Made by a program: the position numbers and the translations under genes. This document shows positions 1 through 9,482 of a stretch of 64,000 nucleotides of DNA, piece by piece. Positions within the stretch are counted from its first letter, which is position 1; every line of letters begins with the position of its first letter. The notes below the pieces were generated by a model. The model was given only the letters and a program-made list of their open reading frames with translations, was not told the origin of the DNA and made no database searches. The stretch covers positions 2,294,001 to 2,358,000 of the forward strand of contig NC_081853.1 of NCBI RefSeq assembly GCF_963259705.1. Direction: 5' to 3'. This DNA is from Myotis daubentonii (lineage: Eukaryota > Chordata > Mammalia > Chiroptera > Vespertilionidae).

Positions 1-212
1 TTCAACGTTCTCCACTGTGGGTCGCGACCCCTTTGGCGGTCGAATGGCCCTTTCCCAGGGGTCGCCTAAGACCATCCTGCATATCAGATATTTACATGAC
101 GATTCATCACAGTAGCAATGTTACAATTATGAAGTAGCCACGAAAATAATTTTATGGTTGGGTCACAACATGAGGAACTGTATTTAAAGGGCCAGAAGGT
201 TGAGAACCGCTG
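1..212. mobile_element. Non-autonomous hAT DNA transposon, cut by window edge
   Basis: The right end is the classic hAT inverted terminus ggttgagaaccgctg (reverse complement cagcggttctcaacc). The interior has 'gggtcgcgacccctttgg' and 'gggtcacaacatgaggaactg', typical of a widespread mammalian hAT MITE family. The left end starts at or before base 1, so the target duplication cannot be checked. No coding capacity. Confidence 0.8.
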
Positions 213-1455
213 CCCTAAATGATAACTGAAAGCTCAAAGGAAAATCTTAGCCTGAAGCAGCTGCTTACCAGTAGCTGTGAAGAGGTAACCAAATCAGGAC
301 AACTCATCACTAAGCAGCGCAGTCAGCGCAGTGGGGACAGAGGGCCCTGCAGCTGCAGGAAGCCGAGCGGAACAGGCCGTGCTCTGTGGACATCTCAGCA
401 CGACCAGCCCTTCCCGTTTGCCTGGACTGCGGCAGGGTTTTCAGGGACATAGTGCGCAGTCCCGACAGGACACGGCAACCCGACTGAGAGGCAGCGTGTG
501 GTCCTGTTATGCCCAGATTTCAAGATCCCCCAAGACAGACCACTAGGGTGCCGAGTCCGATGCAAAAGCATAGCATAGAGTCTTTTATTCAAGCCCAGGA
601 CTTGGTCCCCCCCACAACCCCACCTCCATTACTGGATGCAAGAGAGAACCCCGAGTCCCAAGGGAACAAAGAATTTATAGGGCTTGGGGTAGGGGGGTGG
701 GGGCACACTCTGACCACTGATTTGGCCGATTCTGGTTGGTTGAGTGAGGGCTGGGGTCTAGTGGCACAAGGGCAGGGTGCAGCTAGGGTCTGGTTACACA
801 AAGACAGGGGGGTGGCTAACATACTCTTGGCCTTGGGCTAGTTTCCCCCGCTTTCCCATTGGCTGAGATAAGGGCAGGCTGAGTAACTGATACATTCTGC
901 GGCTTTTTCTTGGAAGAGGGGATAAGGACACAGCTATCAGTCCTGTTCTGTCCTTTCAGTCCTGCAGGGCCTCCGTCGAAGCAGGGGTCACTGCACACTC
1001 AGGTTCAACTGAGAGACAAGGAGACTCAGAGAGGCCGAAGGTTTGGTCCAAATCACAGAGCTGTGATGCGTGGACCCGAACACACCTTTTGGACTTTCTT
1101 CTGCTCACATTGCCTCTCTGTGGTCCCTCTTTTCTAAGAACTGCTGCAGACCAGCGTGAGGCCGGCTGGCTTTCCTGCTCAGCTCCACCCTCTGACCTGA
1201 GTGACACTCGCTCGTCTGGCTGATGGCCCTGGGGGAGCAGCAGTGACGACTTGGCTAAGGGGCCAGTGATGCACAGAGCCCGGCACTGCAGGGCTGCATT
1301 GCTGTGGAGACAACCCTCAGTGACAATCTAAACGCCAGCGCTAGGCGTCGGGTATAGGAGCTTGGTCCGGCCGTCAGTAGCCACCCCGTACGGCCACCAC
1401 AGGTTCTCTTTGTCTGAATGCTTAGACTGGCCACAGAGCCAGGGTCTCTGAAATC
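213..1455. other. Intergenic, no gene recognised
   Basis: Open frames here are short and overlap on both strands without codon structure or recognisable similarity. I see no splice-supported exon and no clear mobile element; the sequence looks like ordinary unique intergenic DNA. Confidence 0.6.
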
Positions 1456-1635
1456 CTCCTCCTCCTCCTCATCGTCATCGTCCTCGTCCTCTTCCTCCTT
1501 CTCCTCCTCCTCCTCCCCCTCCTCCTCCTCCCGCTCCTGCTTCTCCTCCTCCTCCTCCTCCTCCCGCTCCTGCTTCTCCTCTTCCTCCTCCTCCTCCTTC
1601 TCCTCCTCCCCCTCCTCCTCCTCCTCTTCCTCTGA
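1456..1635. repeat. (TCC)n / (GGA)n microsatellite
   Basis: About 180 bp of almost pure pyrimidine tct/tcc triplets, interrupted by two near-identical 'cgctcctgcttctcc' stretches. It joins the head of an antisense Ves SINE, so it probably grew from that SINE's pyrimidine-rich body. The poly-Ser and poly-Glu frames across it are repeat artefacts. Confidence 0.9.
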
Positions 1636-1731
1636 AACCACAACCCAGTACTGCCCTTGACTGAGGATTGAACCCATGACCCTTCAGTGTGGGGGACGAT
1701 ACTCAAACCATTGAGAACACCAGCCAGGGCC
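1636..1731 (-). mobile_element. Ves SINE (antisense), tRNA-like head only
   Basis: Contains the reverse complement of the SINE promoter region: 'cccttgactgaggattgaaccc' followed by 'gagaacaccagccagggcc'. The tail side is replaced by the (TCC)n tract. It is the first of three antisense copies in a row. Confidence 0.8.
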
Positions 1732-1739
1732 TTTTTTTG

Positions 1740-1976
1740 TTTATCCTCACCCCAAGATAGTTTTCCATCAATTTTTAGAGAGAGTAGAAGAGAGGCACAA
1801 AGAGAGAAATATTAATATGAGAGAAACATATCGATTGGTTGCCTCCTGCACATGCTCAGACCAGGGCCTGGGCCAGGGGAGCCTGCAACTGAGGTACCTG
1901 CCCTTGACCAGAATTGAACCCGGGACCTTTCAGTCTGTAGGCCGACCCTCTATCCACTGAGCCAAACTGGTTAGGC
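1740..1976 (-). mobile_element. Ves SINE (antisense), second of three
   Basis: Near full length. It has a T-rich tail, 'gattggttgcctcctgcacatg', a B-box region in 'cttgaccagaattgaacccgg', and a head ending 'ccactgagccaaactggtta'. It lies directly beside the neighbouring SINEs. Confidence 0.88.
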
Positions 1977-1984
1977 CCAGGGCC

Positions 1985-2183
1985 TTTTTTTTTTTTTTTT
2001 AATGTTTTCATTGATTTTTTAGAGAGAGAAGAAGGGAGAGGAAGAGAGAGAGAAACATTGATGAGTTGCCTACATCTGGGAATCAAACCCACAACCTGGG
2101 TATATGCCCTGATCAGGAATCGAACTGGTGACCTTTTGGTGCACTGGACGACGCTCAACCAACTAAGCCCCATGGGCCAGGGC
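1985..2183 (-). mobile_element. Ves SINE (antisense), third of three
   Basis: Starts with a T16-like tail, then 'attgattttttagagagag', the 'gatcaggaatcgaactggtg' B-box complement, and ends 'ccccatgggccagggc'. Its sequence differs from the second copy, so the cluster is separate insertions rather than a tandem duplication. Confidence 0.88.
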
Positions 2184-2677
2184 AGCTGGCCCTTTTCTTA
2201 GCCAAGGAGAAGCATGGCTGCTCTCCAGGCCCCCTCAGCCAGAGCAGGAGCCTCCTAAGGAGAGTTGCTGGGGCCTGCTTAGCCCTCGCCCGGGAGCTCG
2301 CCTCCTGCTCCTTTCAGAGTTGTGTTTGGCGACTGACGCTGACAGGACTTGATCTGGCCCTGGAAGGATGGGCAGAGAAGAAAACTTTTGCAGAATTTTG
2401 ATGGGCAGAGAAGAAAAAAGCTCTCAGGAAAGAGTATGGATATGTGAGCACATAGGGTGCTTGCTGAGCGGGGATTAGATGGATCACTGGCTCCGGAAAG
2501 CCGATCTCCATGTGCAGGTGCTGCACGAGGAGCTGGGAGGACGTGGGGAGGAGCGGGGCCCAGCCCAGCCCTGGAGCTCACGCCGTGTGAGCCGAACACC
2601 CACCAAGGGGAAGAGGCTGCATCCAAATATGTAACAAAGACATGTATTGAGTATACTCACGTGTTGCCAGGCACAAG
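2184..2677. other. Intergenic, no gene recognised
   Basis: Short overlapping frames only. There is a local repeat of 'gatgggcagagaagaaaa' near 2368 and 2400, spaced about 32 bp. Nothing else identifiable. Confidence 0.5.
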
Positions 2678-2683
2678 AGAATG

Positions 2684-3435
2684 TGCTGGGGTCCAACCCC
2701 AGCAGGTCCAGGGGTCCCCAAAGGTGTGGACGGAGTCGGTGAAGAAGGAATGACACAGAGGCAGCATTCAGGTTATCATCATAGCCAGGTTCTGTCCAGG
2801 TTCTCCAGCCAGGTTCTGTAGCCATGTTCCCTCGCTAGGTTCTCCAGCCAGGTTCAGTCACCAGGTTCTAGTCAGGTTCTCTTGCCATGTTCTATCCAGG
2901 TTCTGTAGCCAGGTTCTGTCTCTAGGTTCTTCAGCCAGGTTCTCTCACTAGGTTCTGTCTCTAGGTTCTGTGGCCAGTTTCTGTCCAGGATCTTTTGCCA
3001 TGTTCTCTCCAGCGAAGTTCTTCTGTCTCTAGGTTCTGTGTAGGTTGTGTCTAGGTTCTGTGTCTAGGTTCTGTGTCTAGGTTCTGTGTGTTGTTGTCTT
3101 GTTACATCTGTATTTATACCAGTTGATTCCAATCCTATCAATCTCTATTCCAAAGGTTAGGGCGTTTCTTATCTCCATTCCAGGGAGTAAAGATTATGTA
3201 GCTTAAGCATGATTGTTCGTAGTTAAAGTGATTAATTACCCGCCTGGCACTTAGTTAAGGGGTTTTATTCCCTCCCTAATTTCAGGGGAAAATCCCTACC
3301 TGGGGAAACAACCTTTCTCAGAGAGGTGACCTTGGTTAAAACACATAGTGCCAAGAAGGTGAGCAAACATATTAAGAACAGTAGGCCATATATGCCAGGT
3401 CCCTTGAAACAGCAAGGATGGACCGGCTCCCGGCA
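2684..3435 (-). mobile_element. Solo LTR of an endogenous betaretrovirus-like element (class II ERV)
   Basis: On the + strand the block begins tgctgggg and ends cccggca, giving TG...CA termini. It is flanked by an exact 6-bp direct repeat, agaatg, at 2678-2683 and 3436-3441; a 6-bp TSD is typical of class II (ERVK-like) elements. On the minus strand a TATA box (ggtataaata) lies at about 3111-3120. No gag, pol or env sequence is attached, so this is a solo LTR left by LTR-LTR recombination. A minisatellite fills the part downstream of the TATA box. Confidence 0.8.
2785..3098. repeat. Tandem repeat 'aggttctgt...' inside the solo LTR
   Basis: Roughly 20 irregular copies of an aggttct core (aggttctgtctct, aggttctccagcc, aggttctgtgtct), with spacing from about 10 to 20 bp. 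It sits on the transcribed side of the LTR TATA box (minus strand), so it would lie in R/U5. Confidence 0.85.
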
Positions 3436-3724
3436 AGAATGTTGTCACATGACATATAACCAAGTGTATACAGAGATGGACTTGCAGACGCTTTTGGAGA
3501 GGTGGGTTAGGTGGGGAGGGTTTCCCATGCTGGACTGGAGGTTTCAAGACTCTGCCTGTGAGAGACAGCAGGCCAGTGAGGACTATGAGCAAAGCAGTCC
3601 AGGGGAAAGGTGCATTTTAGGGAAATGAACCTGCCATCCACGGGAAGGGTAAATTGGCAGAGGAGAAAGACTAGAAATTGGGAGATGAATTCACAGACTG
3701 TTTCTTTCAATCAGTAGTTGTGTA

Positions 3725-4360
3725 CCCAGCTCATCTTTTTAATAACTTTTTGGGGTGCTATCCATGTGGCCAGCCCTATGCTAGGCACCAGGGCATAGGG
3801 GTGCTCAAGGGGGGCCCAGGCCTGGGAGACAGGCAGAGGGTCAGTGCTGCTGTGACATGTGCCATGAAGGAAACAATCAGGGAGGGTCTGCTCTGGAGCC
3901 TGGGGCGGGGAAGACCTCCTAGGAGGCTTGAGTGGGAGGAGCCAGCCATGCAGAGCAGAGGGATGGGAGGGTTAAGAGCAGGAACCGCCTGTGCAGGTGA
4001 TCCCGGGCCAAAAGCTCAAGGAAAGGGGAGAGCACAGAATGCAGGAGACGCCAAGCTCTGCTGGCCACCAGAAAGAGTCTGGGCGTGGTCCTGAGGCAGT
4101 AGGAAGCCAGCAGCGCCCTGTGGGTGTGGTCACATCACTGTTTGGGGACAGTGCTCAGCTGCTGCCTGGCAGTGGGAGGTTAGGGGCTAGTGCTGGAAGC
4201 GGGGAGACCAGCGAGGAGGGGGTGTGCTTGGCTAGACTTGGAGGAAGTGAGGACTGGGAGTGGGTGGGCCACTGGGAAGACCAGTGCAAGGGGAGCAGGG
4301 TGACCCAAATAAGGACTGTGGACGGGGGCATGTGGATGTGGAGGGTGGACAACTGAGCCT
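3725..4360 (+). mobile_element. Ancient L2 LINE fragment
   Basis: Matches the L2 3' region in order: 'ctatgctaggcaccagggca', the '...gggagacaggcag' stretch, the 'gtgacatgtgccatgaagg' part and 'cctgtgcaggtgatcc'. Strongly diverged with no intact frame. The frames of 138 and 121 codons here read through degenerate LINE sequence. Edges approximate. Confidence 0.55.
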
Positions 4361-5136
4361 CATTGTCACATTGTTCAGGCTCGGTGACTGGCAGGCCCTC
4401 AGCCTGCTCACTGCAGATGCTCCACACACACTGTCTCCCCTCCCCCCACTCCCCTCCCTCTCGCCCCTCAGAGCCAGGCCTTCGGGGGTCTTTCGAGTCT
4501 AGATGATAACACTGGTTGAGCTTTTCTGTAAAGTAACACCCGTTGAGTTTGCGAGGTGCATTAGACATAGTTTCTTGCATGCACCTCAAAGCAGTCATTT
4601 TCTCCGTGTTCAGCAAGAAGCCAGAGCTCAGCAAGGTCGGTAACTCCCTGGAGTCACACAGCTGACCCTGCAGGGTCCTGGTCAAAGTGGGACTCGGCTC
4701 ACTAAAGCAGTCATTCTCTTTATTAAAAATTAAATTCATTGGAGTGACATTGGTCAATAGGATCATATAGGTTGCAAGTTACATCTCTATGATACATGAG
4801 CTGTATATTGCATAGTGTGCCCACCACCCAAAGTCAAATCATCTTCTGCCACCATTTACTGCTCCCACACCCTCCCTCTTGTAACCACCATACTGTTGTC
4901 TGTCTATGTGTCTGAATTTCAGTTTTATATCCCACATACGAGTGAAATCACATGGTTCTTAGCTTTTTCTGATTGACTTCACTTAGCGTAATACTTTGAA
5001 GGTCCATCCATGTTGTCGCAAATGGTGCTATTTCTTCCTTTCTTATGGCTGAATACTATTCCATTGTGTATATGTACCTCATCTTCTTGATCCAGTCCTC
5101 TATCGCGGGGCACTTTGGCTGTTTCTGTGTCTTGGC

Positions 5137-5340
5137 CAGGGGTCCTCAAACTTTTTAAACAGGGGGCCAGTTCACTGTCCCTCAGACCGTTGGAGGGCCA
5201 GACTATAGTTTAAAAAAAAACTATGAACAAATCCCTATGCACATTGCACATATCTTATTTTGAAGTAAAAAAACAAAACAGGAACAAATATAATATTTGT
5301 ATTTGCATGTGGCCCGCGCGCCGTTGTTTGAGGACCCCTG
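5137..5340. mobile_element. Non-autonomous hAT with perfect TIRs and 8-bp TSD
   Basis: The 204-bp element has terminal inverted repeats caggggtcctcaaac / gtttgaggacccctg. The flanking 8-bp target duplication gtcttggc is exact at 5129-5136 and 5341-5348. It sits in the L1; removing it restores L1 continuity ('cttggc-cattgtgaataacac'). No coding capacity. Confidence 0.95.
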
Positions 5341-5911
5341 GTCTTGGCCATTGTGAATAACACTGCAGTGAACATAGGGGTGCATATATCTTTGCAAATA
5401 GATGTTTTTGAGTTATTCGGGTAGATGCCCAGGAGAGGTTGCTGGGTCATATTGTAGCTGTCTTCTTAATATTTTAAGGAGCTTCCGTACTGTTTCCCAC
5501 AGTGGCTGCGCCAGTTTACATTCCCACCAGCAGTCAATGAGGGTTCCCTTTCTCCACATCCTCCCCCACACTTGTTACTACGTGTCTTGTTGATAATGGC
5601 CATTCTTACAAGTGGAGGATGGTATCTCAATGTAGTTTGATTTGCATTTGCTAGTGAAGCTGAACATCTTTTTACATAACTCTTGGCCATTTTTATGTCT
5701 TCTTGGGAGAAGTGTCTGTTCAGTCCTCTGCTTTTTTTTTCTTATTCTATGTTTTTGTTTCTTTGGTGTTGAGTTGTATGAGTTCTTTATATATTTTGGA
5801 TATTAACCCCTTATCAGAGCTATTGTCTGTAAATATCATCTTCCATTCACTTGGTTGCCTTTTTGTTTTGTTATCGGTTTCTTTGCTATGCAAAAGCTTT
5901 TTAGTTTAACC

Positions 5912-6521
5912 CTAGAGGCCCGGTGCATGAAATTCGTGCACTCAAGGGGGTCCCTTAGCCCAACCTGCACCCTCTTGCAGTCTGGGAGCCCTCAGGGGAT
6001 GTCCGACTGATGGCTTAGGGTGATGCCATGGTGATGATGAAAGATGGGCCTAAGTCAGCCGTGGGCAAACTATGGCCCACGGGCCAGATCCGGCCCATTT
6101 GAAATGAATAAAACTAAAAAAAAAGAGACCGTACCCTTTTATGTAATGATGTTTACTTTGAATTTATATTAGTTCACACAAACACTCCATCCACGCTTTT
6201 GTTCTGGCCCTCCGGTCCAGTTTAAGAACCCATTGTGGCCCTCGAGTCAAAAAGTTTGCCCACCCCTGGCCTAAGCCATCAGTTGGACATCCTTAGCGCT
6301 GCTGAAGAGGTGGGAAAGGCTCCCGCCACTGCTGTGCACTTGCCAACCATGAGCCCAGCTCAGGGCTTCTGGCTGAGCAGCACTCCCCCTGTGGGAGCGC
6401 ACTGACCACCAGGGGGAAGCTCCTACATTGATCGTCTGTCCCCTGGTGGTCAGTGTGCATCATAGTAACCAGTCGTTCTGCCTTTCAGTCGATTTACATA
6501 TTAGCCTTTTATTAAATAGGA
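5912..6521 (-). mobile_element. Helitron (HelibatN-like), minus orientation
   Basis: Reads on the minus strand. The 3' end is at 5912 (CTAG, preceded by the ggcccggtgcatgaaattcg hairpin region) and the 5' end at 6521 (TCCTATTTAATAAAAGGC). The internal stem pair 'gatgtccgactgatggctta' and 'taagccatcagttggacatc' is typical of the family. A hAT is nested at 6056-6268. Its 5' end abuts the next Helitron exactly. Confidence 0.9.
6056..6268. mobile_element. Non-autonomous hAT nested in the Helitron
   Basis: TIRs are cagccgtgggcaaact and, at the right end, agtttgcccacccctg. The 8-bp target duplication is gcctaagt at 6048-6055 versus gcctaagc at 6269-6276 (7 of 8). The interior 'ccagatccggcccatttgaa' is typical of this family. 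Confidence 0.9.
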
Positions 6522-6701
6522 CTAGAGGTAGAGGCCTGATGCACAAAATTCATGCAAGAGTAGGCCTTCACAGCCCCAGCTGCCTCTGCCACCCTCGCAG
6601 TCCCGGCTTCGTCCAGAAGGTCATCCGGAAGGTCATGCAGACAGTTGTTCCGCTGTTTGGCCATTTGGTCGATTTGCATATTACACTTTTATTATTATAG
6701 A
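6522..6701 (-). mobile_element. Short Helitron, minus orientation, abutting the previous one
   Basis: The 3' end is CTAG at 6522-6525, followed inward by 'aggcctgatgcacaaaatt'. The 5' end on the minus strand is TCTATAATAATAAAAGTG at about 6701. Its CTAG end is directly followed on the minus strand by the TC start of the 5912-6521 element. Confidence 0.88.
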
Positions 6702-7232
6702 TAGTTCCATTCATTTATTTTTGCTTTTACTTGCTTTTGGGGTCAAGTTCATAAAATGTCCTGTATGACCAAGGTCCATAAGTTTAGTACCTATGTTTTC
6801 TTCTATGTACTTTATGGCTTTAGATCTTATATTTAGGTCTTGGATCTGTCTTGAATTAATTTTTGCACATGGGATTAAAGCGATACTCTTAAACCACTCT
6901 ACAGCCTCCCCCTTCCCCCTCCCCCACTGTCCTAGGGGATTTTCCAATCTCCCTCAGCCTCTGGGCCATCGCCTAGGACTGAGTAGCCACGATGCTGGAA
7001 GTGTGCCCCAGGCCTGGGCCTGCCCCCTGGGCCTTGTATCTAGGGTCTGCCATCTAGTGGCCACTGCCTTCCTATTTCTCCTGAGCTTTTAAAAGAAAGG
7101 GGGAAAAAGCTCCCACATACCAGACAGCCCTGTAAACAGGAGCCTGCTCAGACTTAGAGAAAGAGCCCAGCAACATAAACATAGGATGTTGCCAGTAAGT
7201 TCCCCCACCCATTCAACAGACATTTAAAAAAT

Positions 7233-7233
<1 letters not shown>

Positions 7234-7266
<33 letters not shown>
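7234..7266. repeat. (CA)n microsatellite
   Basis: About 16 uninterrupted CA dinucleotides. Confidence 0.97.
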
Positions 7267-7268
<2 letters not shown>

Positions 7269-7284
7269 GTGCACAAGTCTTTCC

Positions 7285-7400
7285 ACTGGAAAGTGAGCTC
7301 CCTGAGGCAGTGATTTCTTTTTTCCGTACTGCTCACTAATGAACCTCAGAGCCTGGGACATGGCATTTGCGTTGCGGACATGCCACAAATACTTCCTAAT
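7285..7400 (+). mobile_element. L2 3'-end fragment
   Basis: Shows the L2 tail pattern 'aagtgagctccctgaggcag' ... 'cctgggacatggcatttgcg'. Diverged and short. Confidence 0.5.
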
Positions 7401-7794
7401 CGATGTGTCCATTTTCTCAGTTAATCTTGATGATGATTTATGCTCAGTGAGAGGGAGGCGCTGTTGGGATGCCCATTTCTCACATGTGGAGACCGAGGCA
7501 CAGAGGGACAAGAAGCTTTCCAGGTTTGGGGACAGCGAGCTTTGACGGAGGTTTTCTGACTTTAGATCCCTGGATTTAACTGCTGTGCATAGTGCCTCCG
7601 TGTACATCCACTATTTGCCAGGCCTGTGTGTGGCGTAGCCACCTTTAGACAAGTGGTAGGAGCACCTCTGGGGACCACCAGCCATTTCCCTCCAATCTCT
7701 TCACTTTGCGTGGTTTCCTTTCCTGCAGTGCTGTGACAGAGACGGTGAATGGAGGGAATTCAGAAAAGACTGGCCGGCTGACAATGAGTCCCTA

Positions 7795-8075
7795 TCACTA
7801 GCGAGCTCTGTGGCCGTGTGACTTTCCACAGTGCCCCAAGCCTCAATTTCCTCATTTGTCAAAGAAAAAGACTGAGTTAGGATCTCTGCCTTCCTTTCCA
7901 GCTCCAACATTCTACTGTTCCTGTGACTCCCAAGGAGCCTGATAGGAGTGGAAGACAGAAGACCACTTGTTACTAGGCAACCAGCACCCACCTCACCCAT
8001 GTTGCCATGGTGATGATGAAAGTTGGGCTGATCAAATTACCAGCTAATTGCACATGAGAGCTCCAGGTCTGTCTC
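7795..8075 (+). repeat. MIR-like module A with X-box-like motifs
   Basis: The first half is MIR-type: 'cctcaatttcctcatttgtc' then 'tttccagctccaacattct'. It is followed by gttactaggcaacc (7969-7982) and gttgccatggtgatg, then agctaattgcacatgagagct. The same order recurs at 8195-8500. Confidence 0.6.
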
Positions 8076-8194
8076 TTTCTTGCTTGTTGGCTGGGTCTTA
8101 CTTCCTTATTTTCCTAGGAATTATGGAGTGATCTCCCCCACCCCCCATCTGCAGTGTCCCCAAGGCAGTCCTAGTGCAGCAAACAGCTGGAAGT

Positions 8195-8500
8195 AGAGAG
8201 CCTGGCTGTGTCCCTCAGTAGCTGTGTGACATTGCATAGGTGACTCAGCTTCTCTGTGCCCCCTTTCCTCATCTGGAAAATGAAGGTGTTAGAATAATGA
8301 TCCCTGCCCAAGGCTCTGCCCTGCTCTCAGATCCTGTGATGCCTAAGAAGCCGTCAGGGAAACCAGCCACACTGTTACTAGGCAACCAGCAGGCACCCTG
8401 CCCAAGTTGCCTTGGTGACTGCATGCTGGAGGGAGGGGAGTAGCTGCTCAGCTAATTGCTTAATTATTCATGAGTGCCTCAAGTCCTTTTTGTTGTTTTC
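8195..8500 (+). repeat. MIR-like module B with X-box-like motifs
   Basis: Repeats the order of module A. The MIR part is 'agctgtgtgacattgcatag' and 'cctcatctggaaaatgaagg'. Then come gttactaggcaaccagca, gttgccttggtgac, agctaattgc and catgagtgcctcaag. Divergence from A is high, so either the duplication is old or both are copies of one ancient repeat. Confidence 0.6.
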
Positions 8501-8619
8501 ATTGCTAGGGGCTGTGTGATTACCTTTTCTTCCTCTCTCCTGCCACCCAAGTCTTCTGACTCCTCTTACTCGAAGCACATTGGCCTGGATCTCAAGCTTC
8601 CTTAGTCCTCCTCTGTCAT

Positions 8620-8750
8620 TTCCAAGAGTGGTGGCCTCAGGTAAGTCACCTCACCCCTCTGGGCCTCAGCTTCCTCATTTGTAAAATGATAGGTTTGCTT
8701 AATCTTCAAAGTCCTTTTCTACCCTGAAATTCGAATCCCTGCTGCCCAGT
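8620..8750 (+). mobile_element. MIR fragment (module C, no X-box part)
   Basis: Contains 'ctctgggcctcagcttcctc', 'atttgtaaaatgatagg' and 'gtccttttctaccctgaaat', the MIR core and tail. It lacks the gttactaggcaacc half found in modules A and B. Confidence 0.65.
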
Positions 8751-9482
8751 TTAAGGATGATTCTGAAGAGCAATAACATATTTCAAACAGGAAGGGAATG
8801 AAAGTTTTGCTCATTGCTCTCTCCTTGCCTCTTACCTTAGTGACATTACCTGACCTTTTATTAATCTAAAGGTCATTTATTTTTTTTCTATCTCCTATTT
8901 CTAAAATAGACTTGAGGGCTTGTATAAGATGCATGCGTGAAATTAGGTCATTGCAATAAAACTAGGAGTAAAGTAATACAAAAATAGTGATGCTTCTTCA
9001 TTGGTTAATATTGAGGTGACTGAGCATCAGATGTAATACTGAGCATCCTGGAAGCCAGAGCAAGAGAGGGAGGTACATGATCGGGACTCAATAAAGAAAA
9101 ATTGCCAGACTGTTCTTCTAACTTCGGAAAGTAACTTGTCATGTGGTATAGACTGTCTTTTAGCAACTACAGATACAACTTTTTAATTAACCCTTTCTTG
9201 CCGAGGGTGGGGAAGTTCACCTTGATAGTTTGACTTGTTTTGATCATTAAAAAGCAAAAATGCCTTTCTACCAATACTTTAAAATTTTATAAATGTAAAT
9301 GTCAACTAGTAAATATAAACTTCCAGAACCAACTATTATTTATACATTAATGCTACATAAATTCATGTAACCACTTACACAATAATTTAGAAAAATGTAT
9401 CACATGTTTCAACCTAGACAAAATTTACACTTTCCTAAGTTGTTCTGAAATAAACTGGTCCAGATGAGGAAAGACATCAAAT

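Larger units (their letters stand above)
4718..6945 (-). mobile_element. Antisense L1 3' region, interrupted by hAT and two Helitrons
   Basis: L1 sequence appears in three blocks: 4718-5136, 5341-5911 and 6702-6945. It includes complements of the 3' UTR poly(A) signal (tttatt at 4720) and of the region before it. At 6711-6890 the minus strand encodes an ORF2-type stretch (INSRQIQDLNIRSKAIKYIEE, then DLGHTGHFMNLTPKA) matching the C-terminal part of L1 ORF2. The blocks are collinear, so the inserts postdate the L1. The frame is broken. Confidence 0.88.

Noticed and set aside
1255..1706. Poly-Glu, poly-Ser and poly-Arg frames
   Set aside because: Translation of the (TCC)n microsatellite.
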